Assembly: GCA_964374115.1 (NCBI GenBank)
Contig: CAYJXK010000004.1
Coordinates: 1-49,162 of the forward strand
Length of the DNA: 49,162 nucleotides
From: CAYJXK01 sp964374115
GTDB taxonomy: Bacteria; Patescibacteriota; Patescibacteriia; Magasanikbacterales; UBA922
Direction: 5' to 3'
Below the pieces are notes generated by a model that saw nothing but the letters and a program-made list of their open reading frames with translations, ran no database searches and was not told the origin of the DNA. Both the position numbers and the translations under genes were made by a program. Shown here one piece after another: positions 22,477 through 30,438 of this stretch. Numbering within the stretch: the stretch's first letter is position 1; each line of letters starts with the position of its first letter.

Positions 22477-23544
22477 ATGGACGAACAACTACAAGAAGTC
22501 GAACATGGGACACAATCGCAAACCGTAAAAAAGAAACGATCTCCTTTTTTCTTTTTTGTATTGGGATTTCTTGGTATTGCTCTGGTGGGCTTTTTGGGAA
22601 CATATAGCATAGGAAAAGCCGCTGTTGGGAATCTGAATCGCGCGCCGTGGGCCGTATCGCTCGCCAAGTCATTCAGATTACCGATTGCTCATGTGAATGG
22701 TGAAAAAATTTTCTATAATGATTTTATCGAGAATGTGCAGATATTAGAAAAGTTTGCGCTTCTTTCAGGCGGAATCGAAGATGGATCGCCGATACTTCCT
22801 GAACAAGAAAAACAAATCAATGAAGCAGTGTTGGCTCGAGAAATGAGCAACGTCTTGCTCGCCCAACTCGGAGAAACACTCGCGGTTTCTGTAACTCCTG
22901 AAGATTTAGAAGAGGCAAAAGCCCAATTCCTTCCAGAAGGAAAGAATATGGAAGACATTGAACAAGAACTCGCGACCACGTATGGCTGGACGTATGAGGA
23001 ATTTCAGGAGCGCGTGATTGTCCCGATTGTGCGTGAACAAAAAATCAAAGAAACATTTCTTGCGTCTGACAATCCTGAGTTTTCATCTTATATGAAAGAA
23101 GAAAGACGAGCGAGCCATATTCTTTTTCAGGTAGCTACATCAAGTGAAGAAGGGGCAGTGCAGAAAAAGGCGCAGTCGGTTTTGGATCGAATAAAAAAAG
23201 GGGAATCATTTGAAAAACTCGCTGGAGCATTTGGGAGTGATAGTACGAAAGAGACAGGGGGCGATTTGGGTTGGTTTACGCGGGGTGTGATGGTGCCGCC
23301 ATTTGAGAATGTTGTTTTTTCTCTCGAGCCAGGGACACTCGCGCCTGACCTTGTCAAAACCCAGTTTGGATATCATATTATTCAACTGACAGACAAGAGA
23401 GAAACAAAGGATTTTGTAGCATTTATGAATGATGTCGTCCGTAAATCTTCTATCAAAGTATATGCTGATATTGAAAATCCATTTGAGCGTATCGCAGAAA
23501 CCCTCAATCCGGAAGTGGTGAATTCAGTAACAGCAGAGGAGTAG
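22477..23544 (+). CDS. PpiC-type peptidyl-prolyl isomerase (PrsA/SurA-like)
   Basis: A membrane-anchored foldase of 355 residues. A cytoplasmic N-terminus (about 1-22) precedes a single helix (about 23-45) without a lipobox cysteine, so it is an anchored rather than lipidated form. A SurA_N-like helical domain (about 65-200, with VNGEKIFYNDFIENVQ) is followed by a parvulin domain (about 210-310): RRASHILF, the GESFEKLAGAFGSDS stretch, GGDLGWFTRGVMVPPFE and TQFGYHIIQL, all diagnostic. It probably folds exported proteins at the outer face of the membrane. It follows the FtsB-like gene by 12 bases and is followed by two tRNA genes. Confidence 0.92.
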   Translation: MDEQLQEVEHGTQSQTVKKKRSPFFFFVLGFLGIALVGFLGTYSIGKAAVGNLNRAPWAVSLAKSFRLPIAHVNGEKIFYNDFIENVQILEKFALLSGGIEDGSPILPEQEKQINEAVLAREMSNVLLAQLGETLAVSVTPEDLEEAKAQFLPEGKNMEDIEQELATTYGWTYEEFQERVIVPIVREQKIKETFLASDNPEFSSYMKEERRASHILFQVATSSEEGAVQKKAQSVLDRIKKGESFEKLAGAFGSDSTKETGGDLGWFTRGVMVPPFENVVFSLEPGTLAPDLVKTQFGYHIIQLTDKRETKDFVAFMNDVVRKSSIKVYADIENPFERIAETLNPEVVNSVTAEE

Positions 23545-23549
23545 GGGAT

Positions 23550-23620
23550 GCGGGATTAGTACAATGGTAGTATGTGTGCTTCCCAAGCACAAGACGCCAG
23601 TTCGATTCTGGTATCCCGCT
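23550..23620 (+). tRNA. tRNA-Gly(CCC)
   Basis: A 71-base cloverleaf with acceptor GCGGGAT/ATCCCGC, an anticodon loop TTCCCAA (anticodon CCC) and a T arm CCAGTTCGATTCTGG. Discriminator T; CCA not encoded. It begins six bases after the PpiC gene. Confidence 0.93.
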
Positions 23621-23670
23621 CGAGCGACATAATTTACCCGGCATAGCCCCCCTTGGGTGGAGGCAGACAG

Positions 23671-23746
23671 GCCGATGTAGCTCAGCTGGTAGAGCAACGC
23701 ATTCGTAACGCGTAGGTCGCGGGTTCGATTCCCGCCATCGGCTCCA
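23671..23746 (+). tRNA. tRNA-Thr(CGT), CCA encoded
   Basis: A cloverleaf with acceptor GCCGATG/CATCGGC, D arm GCTCAGCTGGTAGAGC, a loop TTCGTAA (anticodon CGT) and a T arm GCGGGTTCGATTCCCGC. Discriminator T is followed by an encoded CCA, unlike tRNA-Gly just upstream. The last anticodon-stem pair is a mismatch (A-C). Confidence 0.92.
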
Positions 23747-23763
23747 GAATCAAACTTTTAAAG

Positions 23764-23800
23764 AATCGCCTCGTTGTCGAAGCGATTTTTTAATTTTTTT
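23764..23800 (+). terminator. Terminator after tRNA pair
   Basis: AATCGC, a 12-base loop and GCGATT form a stem followed by two T runs (TTTT-AA-TTTTTTT). It closes the FtsB/PpiC/tRNA unit. The 150 bases beyond it hold only a weak pairing (AATACCA with TGGTATT) and no gene. Confidence 0.65.
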
Positions 23801-23953
23801 CTGGAGTATATTTCCAACAAAGTGCGAACCTATTTTCAGATTGAGGCCTTCTTTCCCATGGCAATACCAATCAAGTGCGTCAACGAATTACTCCCGTGGT
23901 ATTGGTTATGGCAATAAGTAAATGGGAATTTGCCGGCAAGATAATTTTCAGTA

Positions 23954-24156
23954 TCGTCTACTTATACTACTGACTATTCACACATAGCTTAATGCCAAAA
24001 ATTCCATATTTGGCGCAACGCTTGCCATTCGCCCAAAAAAATCCTCAATGTATCTACTGATACATCTGCGGTTTTTTCGGGCTCCATGGCGGCGCGTTGC
24101 ATCCAAATCTGAAATTTTTACTCTATCAACCTATGTGCGAATAGTCAGTAGACGAT
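23954..24156. repeat. Palindromic element P, copy 2
   Basis: A palindrome of about 200 bp. Outer arms 23967-23987 and 24131-24151 pair at 20 of 21 positions. Further ATCGTCTAC/GTAGACGAT pairing lies outside, shifted by nine bases on the left. Inner arms AAAAATTC, ATTTGG and GCAACGC pair with GCGTTGC, CCAAAT and GAAATTTTT. The centre is a terminator-like hairpin (AATGTATC-TACT-GATACAT) between A7 and T6 tracts, nearly identical to the core of copy 1. The right arm holds the last codons and stop of sod. Confidence 0.85.
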
Positions 24157-24709
24157 CTGCCGTCACGTTCCAATCCACGGCATACATAAACGCGGCAATG
24201 TAGTCGGCGCGTTTCACACCGTAGTCCAGCATGAAGGCATGCTCGAACACATCCATAATGAGAAGCGGGGTACAGCCCGCGAGATGTCCCATGTCATGTT
24301 CGTTCACCCAACAATTGAACAGCCTGTCACTCATAAGGTCATGATAGAGAATTGCCCATCCAATCCCACGCAGAGCACCCGTGGCTCGAAAATCTTTTTC
24401 CCAGTCTTCAAGTGATCCAAATTGACGTTCGATTTTTTCAGCAAGCGCCGATTGATCAGCGAGATTTCCACCATCTTTTGATATGTTACCGAAATATAAT
24501 TCATGAAGCCGCATTCCATTCCATTCCCATCCAAATCGCCGCTTGAGTTCAGCATATTGGGGTGAGCCAGCTTCAGTTGTCTTTAAAAGATCAACAAGCT
24601 TGTTCGTATTCGTCACATACCCTTGGTAGAGGGTAAAATGATTCGTGAGAAGTGTTTCACTGAATCCTGGCGTACCGATGAGATGAGCGAAGTCTTTTGA
24701 TGCAAACAT
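24131..24709 (-). CDS. Fe/Mn superoxide dismutase
   Basis: Cytosolic enzyme that turns superoxide into oxygen and peroxide. The 192-residue protein has the four metal ligands: His24 (LLTNHFTLYQGYV), His69 (MRLHELYFGN), Asp153 and His157 (LIMDVFEHAFMLDYG). The usual second-helix and beta-sheet elements are present (GALRGIGWAILYHD). Iron versus manganese cannot be called. The last residues (LLTIRT) and the stop codon lie in the arm of palindromic element P. A TATAAT hexamer nine bases before the ATG suggests a leaderless or very short-leader mRNA. The peroxiredoxin gene lies upstream on the same strand, giving a two-step superoxide-peroxide defence. Confidence 0.92.
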   Translation of the reverse strand: MFASKDFAHLIGTPGFSETLLTNHFTLYQGYVTNTNKLVDLLKTTEAGSPQYAELKRRFGWEWNGMRLHELYFGNISKDGGNLADQSALAEKIERQFGSLEDWEKDFRATGALRGIGWAILYHDLMSDRLFNCWVNEHDMGHLAGCTPLLIMDVFEHAFMLDYGVKRADYIAAFMYAVDWNVTADRLLTIRT

Positions 24710-24718
24710 AGAATTGAA

Positions 24719-24756
24719 ATTATAGGACTTTCGATGATAGCAAACGCGAAAGTCAT
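24719..24756 (-). promoter_or_regulatory. sod upstream region with repeat-L word
   Basis: On the minus strand TATAAT (24719-24724) is nine bases before the sod ATG, and an alternative extended -10, TGCTATCAT, lies at 24734-24742. An 8-bp inverted repeat (GACTTTCG 24726-24733, CGAAAGTC 24747-24754) flanks the latter. Read on the plus strand this stretch is CGATGATAGCAAACGCG, closely matching the terminal word of repeat L. Confidence 0.42.
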
Positions 24757-24775
24757 GTATAATGAGGTTAATTTT

Positions 24776-25375
24776 TTAAATTTTTCCTACCAAATCCATC
24801 CCAGGACGCAATGTTTTTTCTCCGGGTCTCCATTGCGCAGGACAGACTTCCCCCCCGTGGTCGCGAACGTATTGGGCGGCTTGAAGTTTACGGACGAGTT
24901 CTCCAGCATTTCTTCCAATACTATTGTCGTGTAGCTCGTATACTTTTATTTTTCCATTTGGGTCAATGAGAAATGTGGCGCGGTATGAGAGGCCTTCCGC
25001 TTCGATATATGTTCCAAATGCTTTGCAGATAGCCCCGGTTGGATCTGCTGCCATGGGAAATCGCACTTTCTGAATTGCGGGAGATTGATCGTGCCATGCT
25101 TTGTGAACAAACACGGTATCGGCGCTCACACTGATAATCTCTGTGTTCAGCGACACGAACGTGTCATAGATATTGGCAAGATCTTCTAATTCTGTGGGGC
25201 AGATAAATGTAAAATCAGCAGGATAAAAAAAGAGGATGAGCCATTTTCCTCGAACATCATCAAAAGATATTTTTTTTTCTTCGCCTTCGTGATATATATC
25301 GAATGACAAAGACGGAATACGTTGATTGATAAGCGGGATGGGCTGTGGTTCTCGAGAGGGCCAAGGGGAGGACAT
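24776..25375 (-). CDS. 2-Cys peroxiredoxin (AhpC/Prx1 type)
   Basis: Thiol peroxidase reducing hydrogen peroxide and organic peroxides. Peroxidatic Cys59 lies in PADFTFICPTEL and the resolving Cys178 in GGEVCPAQW, so it is a typical 2-Cys enzyme acting as a domain-swapped dimer. Other conserved parts: FFYPADFTFICP, SVSADTVFVHKAW, FPMAADPTG and YRATFLIDP. The length of 199 residues and the C-terminal tail match the AhpC/Prx1 group. It precedes sod on the same strand, separated by 66 bases. No AhpF or thioredoxin is encoded here; its reductant is unknown. The broken DsbA-like gene starts divergently about 150 bases away. Confidence 0.93.
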   Translation of the reverse strand: MSSPWPSREPQPIPLINQRIPSLSFDIYHEGEEKKISFDDVRGKWLILFFYPADFTFICPTELEDLANIYDTFVSLNTEIISVSADTVFVHKAWHDQSPAIQKVRFPMAADPTGAICKAFGTYIEAEGLSYRATFLIDPNGKIKVYELHDNSIGRNAGELVRKLQAAQYVRDHGGEVCPAQWRPGEKTLRPGMDLVGKI

Positions 25376-25461
25376 ACTCTTTGAGAATAGAGAATAAAGA
25401 AAAGGGGGAAGATATATACATATGGATTATAAACAAATCACTGGTGAATCGTCAACTTTTT

Positions 25462-25490
25462 TTGTCACGTATGTTGCCTCATGCTATACT
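25462..25490 (+). promoter_or_regulatory. Promoter of broken DsbA-like gene
   Basis: TTGTCA (25462-25467), a 17-base spacer and TATACT (25485-25490), with TGC ahead of the hexamer giving an extended -10. The promoter looks intact although the gene it serves is not. Confidence 0.65.
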
Positions 25491-25526
25491 CTCTCCACTT
25501 TGCATTTTATTTTTTTCTCTATCTTT

Positions 25527-25977
25527 ATGGACCATCCATCGCACGAATCTTCATCGAACAAGAAAGGAATGTTTGATCACATGAATCCAAAACAGATTTT
25601 TATTTTTGGCGCGATCAAGGGATTCTTTGTCTTATGTATCATTGGTTTTTTTCTTTTTCTTGAGAGGTGGAGGGTTTCCTCTGCAGGAAAATGGGGGAGA
25701 GGGATATGCGGCGGGAGCAAAGTCAGGATCAGTCACTCTCATTGAGTACTCGGATTTGGAATGCCCATTTTGCAAGAGTTTTCATTAGACCATGCAACAG
25801 ATTGTTTCTGAGTTTCCAAAAAAAGTTCGCTGGGTCTATCGTCATTTTCCGCTTGATCAGCTTCACCAACAGGCCAGACTCGAAGCGCTTGCTGTGGAAT
25901 GCGCGCGTGATCAAGGCAAATTCTGGGAACTGACTAACGCGATTTTTGCCGTGACACCGTCGAATGATGGGTTGGAT
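25527..25977 (+). pseudogene. Broken DsbA-like thioredoxin gene
   Basis: Fragments of a membrane-anchored DsbA-family thiol oxidoreductase. The ATG frame gives MDHPSHESSSNKK...MNPKQIFIFGAIKGFFVLCIIGF, a membrane anchor, and then goes out of frame near 25665. In another frame the protein resumes as GGGFPLQENG, SGSVTLIEYSDLECPFCKSFH with the CPFC active site, is cut by an in-frame TAG at 25786-25788, continues as TMQQIVSEFPKKVRWVYRHFPLD and FWELTNAIFAVTPSNDGLD, then loses all similarity. A frameshift, a nonsense codon and a missing C-terminal third make this a decayed gene rather than a recoding case. It lies beside sod and peroxiredoxin genes. Confidence 0.82.
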
Positions 25978-26114
25978 AATAGTCACCCACAGCGCTCTCT
26001 ACACGCCTGTTTTGCCCTTGAGCATTGGAGGCACAAAAAAAGGAATCGTGGCCATGCTTCATACATACAAATTTGTTATGAGTTCATTAAGAATAAAATT
26101 CTGAATATCGAAGA

Positions 26115-26140
26115 CCCGCGCTGTATGCGCGGGTTTTTTT
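26115..26140 (+). terminator. Strong intrinsic terminator
   Basis: CCCGCGC, a five-base loop and GCGCGGG form a perfect stem followed by seven T. It ends the transcript of the broken DsbA-like gene. Confidence 0.85.
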
Positions 26141-26191
26141 ATAATGACTGGAGTCCATCTCAAAAATAATTCATGGCTCATGTTCCGTCCG

Positions 26192-26214
26192 TGATCAAAA
26201 TTGAAAATTGATCA
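26192..26214. promoter_or_regulatory. Inverted repeat upstream of ATPase gene
   Basis: TGATCAA (26192-26198) and TTGATCA (26208-26214) lie nine bases apart and just ahead of the putative -35 (TTGAAA 26224) and extended -10 (TGCTATACT 26242-26250) of the gene at 26280. This could be an operator. The 15-base promoter spacer is short, so the promoter itself would rely on the extended -10. Confidence 0.3.
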
Positions 26215-26279
26215 TATTCATAGTTGAAAGCAAATAAAGTGTGCTATACTATTCTCTCACCACTCCCATCTCACCACAT

Positions 26280-28118
26280 ATGCCCACGCCGCAGCTCCGC
26301 GCAAAAAATCAAGAAGAAAAATTACCAGAAGATATTTGTCTGTTTGCCCAGACGAATTTCCGCAATCAAATGCGCTCTTTTGGCATTAAGCTCGATGATC
26401 GCCGTCGGCATATGTATGTGGTGGGCAAAACTGGCATGGGCAAGACGACCATGCTCGAGAATATGGTGCTGAGCGATATTTACAAGGGCCATGGAGTAGG
26501 AGTCGTGGATCCGCACGGCGATTTTGCGGAAAAAATTATCAATTATATTCCACTCAATAGGATCAACGATGTCGTGTATCTGAATCCCGCGGATGTGCAA
26601 TATCCGATTGGTTTTAATATTCTTGAAGTCAGGAGTGAAGAGCAAAAACACTTGGTCGCGGCCGGCCTCATGGGGATTTTCAAGAAAATTTGGCCAGATG
26701 TCTGGAGCTCTCGAATGGAGTATATTTTGAATAATACGCTTTTGGCTCTTCTCGATTATCCGAATTCGACCCTCCTTGGCATCAATCGCCTGCTTGGAGA
26801 CAAAAAATATCGAGCAAAAGTCGTACGGCAACTCAAGGATCCTGTTATCAAAGCATTTTGGCATACAGAATTCGCCAATTACCCAGATCGATACATGACC
26901 GAGGCAGTCGCGCCAATTCAAAATAAAATCGGACAATTTTTATCCGCGAGTGTGATTCGCAATATGGTCGCTCAAGTGAAATCCACGATTGATGTGCGCG
27001 ATCTCATGGATGCTGGAAAAATTTTTATCATGAATCTTTCGAAAGGACGTATCGGCGAGGATAACAGTCGGCTCCTCGGCGGAATGCTTATCACCAAAAT
27101 TCAGCTCGCGGCCATGGAGCGCGTGGATACGCTCGAAGAAAACCGAAAAGATTTTTTTCTGTATGTTGATGAGTTTCAAAATTTCGCCACTCCCAGTTTC
27201 GCGAATATTTTGTCCGAGGCGCGCAAATATCGCCTCTCTCTTATCATGGCGCATCAATATGTCGCGCAACTCGACGAGATTGTGGCAGACGCAGTTTTTG
27301 GAAATGTGGGCACGATCGTGACGTTTCGTGTTGGGGGAGCGGACGCGGAATTACTCGTCAAAGAATTTACTCCGTATTTTGTTGAGGAAGATTTGGTGAA
27401 TCTTCCCAAGTATCAGACATTTTTGAAACTGATGATTGATGGGGTGGCGTCGCAACCTTTTTCGGCGATTACCATGCCTCCGATTGGATTGCCAACCGAT
27501 TCAGCCGAAAAAGTGATTCGGGTATCGAGGGAGCGGTATGCGAAAAATCGTGATTCGATCGAGGATAAAATCATTCGTTGGAGCGGTATGGGGCCAGAGG
27601 TTGGAGATGACGATGACGATGACGATGATGAGGGCGAGGAAATAAAACAAATGGCTTCCTCGAAAATGCCACAGAAAAAATTTGATACTCCACGACCAAT
27701 AGAGAAAAAGTCGATTGCGCAAACGTCGATCATGAAAATACCAGCAGTTCCAGAAAAGACTATGTCTCTTACAGCTCTGTTACCAAAGAAACCGCCAATT
27801 GAGGAAGCGTCTCTCAAAACTCCTCCTCAACCAATTGGAGATATTCCTCTTTTTGCACCCGCACCATCTGGGATTGCCCCTGCTCCTTCGTCCTTTTCCC
27901 CATCATTGGATCCACAGCTCACCCGCTTGCCGGAGAGACAGGTCAGCGAGTCTCCGTCAGTGAATGGACAGACTAGAGATGGTTTTCCAAATCCAAACAA
28001 GAAACGGCGGAGACGAAAAAGAAGAAGGGGAAACAGCGGGCCTCTGCCAACGGGTGGACAGGCTGCCGTGGGCGGAAATCTTCCTCCTCCAGTTGACTCT
28101 CCTCCACAAAGTGTCTAA
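26280..28118 (+). CDS. TraG/VirD4-like membrane-free ATPase
   Basis: A 612-residue P-loop ATPase of the HerA/FtsK-VirD4 superfamily. Walker A is GKTGMGKT (residues 49-56), followed by VVDPHGDFAEKI; Walker B is FFLYVDEFQNF, followed by LSEARKYRLSLIMAHQY, typical of coupling-protein-like ATPases. No membrane helix precedes the motor domain. After about residue 440 the chain becomes low complexity: an aspartate run (EVGDDDDDDDDEGEE), proline-rich segments and a basic cluster (KKRRRRKRRRGNSG), then a proline-rich end. It may drive DNA or protein translocation, but no relaxase or other conjugation gene is nearby; similar orphan ATPases are common in CPR genomes. I chose the ATG at 26280; an earlier in-frame codon exists at 26241. 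Confidence 0.8.
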   Translation: MPTPQLRAKNQEEKLPEDICLFAQTNFRNQMRSFGIKLDDRRRHMYVVGKTGMGKTTMLENMVLSDIYKGHGVGVVDPHGDFAEKIINYIPLNRINDVVYLNPADVQYPIGFNILEVRSEEQKHLVAAGLMGIFKKIWPDVWSSRMEYILNNTLLALLDYPNSTLLGINRLLGDKKYRAKVVRQLKDPVIKAFWHTEFANYPDRYMTEAVAPIQNKIGQFLSASVIRNMVAQVKSTIDVRDLMDAGKIFIMNLSKGRIGEDNSRLLGGMLITKIQLAAMERVDTLEENRKDFFLYVDEFQNFATPSFANILSEARKYRLSLIMAHQYVAQLDEIVADAVFGNVGTIVTFRVGGADAELLVKEFTPYFVEEDLVNLPKYQTFLKLMIDGVASQPFSAITMPPIGLPTDSAEKVIRVSRERYAKNRDSIEDKIIRWSGMGPEVGDDDDDDDDEGEEIKQMASSKMPQKKFDTPRPIEKKSIAQTSIMKIPAVPEKTMSLTALLPKKPPIEEASLKTPPQPIGDIPLFAPAPSGIAPAPSSFSPSLDPQLTRLPERQVSESPSVNGQTRDGFPNPNKKRRRRKRRRGNSGPLPTGGQAAVGGNLPPPVDSPPQSV

Positions 28119-28129
28119 GATGAGGGAAT

Positions 28130-28936
28130 ATGTCTCAGATCGTGGACGAGAGTATCCTCAAAAAACTTATTCGACCAGATCCAAAAAGCCACAAAGGACA
28201 GAATGGTCGCGTGTTCGTGATTGCAGGATCAGAAAAATTTCACGGGGCGCTTCTTCTCACCCTCGAGGCTGCGTCTCGGATTGTGGATATGGTGTATGTC
28301 CATTCCACACAGAAGAATCTCGCGCTTATTGACCGTCTCAAACAAGAGATTTCTGTTTTTATTGGTGTCTCTCGAGAAGAGCTCTGGGACACGGTCGAGC
28401 TGGTTGACACGGTGATTGTCGGGCCTGGACTGGCAGAAACAAAAAACAATGTTGACCTGGTCCAGCATCTCCTCCAGGCATACCCATCAAAAAAAGTGGT
28501 GGTTGACGCGACCGCATTTTGGCATCTTGATCCCGCGCTTCTTCATCCAGGCTGTATCGTGACGCCCCATACCCGGGAATTCCAGAACACATTTCAGTGT
28601 GATCCAACCCCGGAGAACACACGGAAAATGGCGGAGAGGTATCATTGCATTGTCGTGCTCAAAGGCGCGATTGATTATATAAGCGATGGGAATGACCTTT
28701 TCGAGAATCATACCGGGAATGTTGGGATGACGAAGGGGGGCACAGGCGATGTGCTCGCCGGACTCATTGGAGGATTGTCTGCCAGGAATGATCTTCTCAT
28801 TGCCACGCTTGCTGGTGTGTACCTCAACGGTCTTGCGGGTGATCGGCTCTACGAAACAAACGGGACGTTTTATCATGCGGAGGATATCATGAATGAGTTG
28901 GGGCATATATGGAAAGAACAGATGCGCACAATATGA
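28130..28936 (+). CDS. nnrD: ADP-dependent NAD(P)H-hydrate dehydratase
   Basis: Repairs hydrated NADH and NADPH back to the active cofactors; ribokinase-like fold. The 268-residue protein has HKGQNGRVFVIAGSEKFHGALLLTLEA at the N-terminus (in parts), VIVGPGLAE, VVDATAFWHL, TPHTREF, VVLKGAIDYISDG and the signature GNVGMTKGGTGDVLAGLIGGL, with Asp in GGTGD. The epimerase half (NnrE) is not fused. Its stop overlaps the start of the next gene by ATGA, so it heads the operon that includes the split dikinase. Whether repair and phosphotransfer are linked is not shown by the sequence. Confidence 0.88.
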   Translation: MSQIVDESILKKLIRPDPKSHKGQNGRVFVIAGSEKFHGALLLTLEAASRIVDMVYVHSTQKNLALIDRLKQEISVFIGVSREELWDTVELVDTVIVGPGLAETKNNVDLVQHLLQAYPSKKVVVDATAFWHLDPALLHPGCIVTPHTREFQNTFQCDPTPENTRKMAERYHCIVVLKGAIDYISDGNDLFENHTGNVGMTKGGTGDVLAGLIGGLSARNDLLIATLAGVYLNGLAGDRLYETNGTFYHAEDIMNELGHIWKEQMRTI

Positions 28937-30381
28937 TACCATCATTTATTTTGGATCTTGCGGAAAAGCACTGGTATTTTCAGGGATTCAATGGCACGCC
29001 GGCGTTGCTCTATGGCCCGACATTCTCTATGATGCGATCCATGCCTGATTGTTTGGGGTATGGATATCGTAGCGGCTCTGTGGGATTTTTTGAAAAAGAT
29101 GTCTCTTATTTTTTATACGCGTGGAATGATCTTCATGAAGTGTTTGACGCGTTGTGGAAGCGCTATCAACAAGATCATGGGTATCTTCAACTTCTTTTGA
29201 CAAAAGACAAAGAGCGCTGTGCGACCGTTCGAGCATATGTGGACAAGTTTTCCACGGATACGTCATGGGACACCGCTTTTGAAGAAACACTCTTTCGGCT
29301 GTGGCGGGAAGCAAATACGCTCTATGAATATCTGGTAGGGGTGTCTCACATTGTCGAAGGGTTTACATTGACCACCGAAGAAAAGATTCGTGGTCTCGTA
29401 GAAAAAATATATGGAGAAAAAGCTGGAGATGCACTTGCGACGCTCACGACCCCGACTATTCCATCATTTTTGACCACAGAGCGATATGACCTTGCTTGCA
29501 TCGCTCAGATGTCTCAAAAAACAGCACAAGAAGCGGCGTTGAAAAATCACACAGAGAAATATTTTTGGAAATTGAATAGCTATACATCAGCCAAAACATT
29601 GACCCGGGAATATTTTACGCATGAAATGCATGAGCTTATCCGAAAAGATCTTGTTGATGCTATCATTCGGGCATATCAATCACACCCAAAGCGAGTTGCA
29701 GATCGTGACCGCGCCATACAGTACATACCGGATCCGGAATTAAAAGATTTGATTATGGTGACTACGGCCATTGGAGAGATCCACGATCGTAGAAAAGAAC
29801 ATATGACACGCATGATTACTGTGCTCGACGCGCTCTTGCAAGAAATTGCCGAACGGTTTGAGATTCCGATCACTGATCTGCGCTACGTTCAACCGCATGA
29901 ACTGGAACGATTAGAAGAGATGCGGGCGACACTGCATGAACGACGAGACAAAAGTGTGTATGTGTTTACTCACGAGGGGTCAAGCGTATTTATGAACGAT
30001 GAGGCAAAAGATATTATTGCCCTGTTTAAAAAAAAGGAACAAGGCAATACAGATCAGGTCATTCGTGGGAAATGCGCTTCGCCTGGCATCGTATCAGGGA
30101 TCGTCAAGGTATGCAGAGGTGAGGCGGAGTTGGTAAAAGTAGGGGAGGGCGATATTTTGGTCGCATGTATGACACAGCCGGAATTTATTCCTGCGATGAA
30201 AAAAGCGAGCGCTGTTATTACCGATGAAGGCGGTCTCACCTGCCACGCCGCGATCGTGTCCCGAGAGCTCGGCATTCCCTGTGTTATCGGGGCAAAGATC
30301 GCGACCCAAGTTCTCCACGACGGAGACGAAGTCGAGGTCAATGCGAATAATGGTGTTGTTACAATTGTGCGGCGGGTGTAA
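28933..30381 (+). CDS. Dikinase-like protein: novel domain + swivelling His domain
   Basis: A 482-residue protein whose C-terminal quarter (about 385-482) is the phosphohistidine domain of PEP-utilising enzymes: GKCASPGIVSGIVKV, then ITDEGGLTCHAAIVSREL with phospho-acceptor His438, then GIPCVIGAKIATQVL and a closing VNANNGVVTIV. The first 370 residues are helical and unlike the pyruvate/PEP barrel; a KYFWKLNSYTSAKTLTREYF stretch recalls the middle domain of rifampin-phosphotransferase-like dikinases. The ATP-grasp domain needed to charge the histidine is encoded two genes downstream (31124). Neither gene has a PEP-binding barrel, so the substrate must be held by the novel N-terminal domain. 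Confidence 0.75.
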   Translation: MIPSFILDLAEKHWYFQGFNGTPALLYGPTFSMMRSMPDCLGYGYRSGSVGFFEKDVSYFLYAWNDLHEVFDALWKRYQQDHGYLQLLLTKDKERCATVRAYVDKFSTDTSWDTAFEETLFRLWREANTLYEYLVGVSHIVEGFTLTTEEKIRGLVEKIYGEKAGDALATLTTPTIPSFLTTERYDLACIAQMSQKTAQEAALKNHTEKYFWKLNSYTSAKTLTREYFTHEMHELIRKDLVDAIIRAYQSHPKRVADRDRAIQYIPDPELKDLIMVTTAIGEIHDRRKEHMTRMITVLDALLQEIAERFEIPITDLRYVQPHELERLEEMRATLHERRDKSVYVFTHEGSSVFMNDEAKDIIALFKKKEQGNTDQVIRGKCASPGIVSGIVKVCRGEAELVKVGEGDILVACMTQPEFIPAMKKASAVITDEGGLTCHAAIVSRELGIPCVIGAKIATQVLHDGDEVEVNANNGVVTIVRRV

Positions 30382-30405
30382 TATATACAGGGATGAGTTG
30401 ATCAT

Positions 30406-30433
30406 GTGAACGCCGATAGCAAACGTGTAAGAG
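30406..30433 (+). repeat. Repeat L, terminal fragment
   Basis: GTGAACGCCGATAGCAAACG followed by TGTAAGAGG matches the left end of repeat L (16326 copy, reverse complement: GAGGTGAACGCCGATGGC then AAACGCGT). Only this end remains, six bases before the DUF5674 start codon. Confidence 0.65.
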
Positions 30434-30438
30434 GATAT

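Noticed and set aside
25786..25791. In-frame TAG in the DsbA-like gene as possible stop-codon recoding
   Set aside because: TAG ends intact genes here (for example frr and the ATPase at 17741), the gene also has a frameshift and lacks its C-terminus, so decay is simpler.
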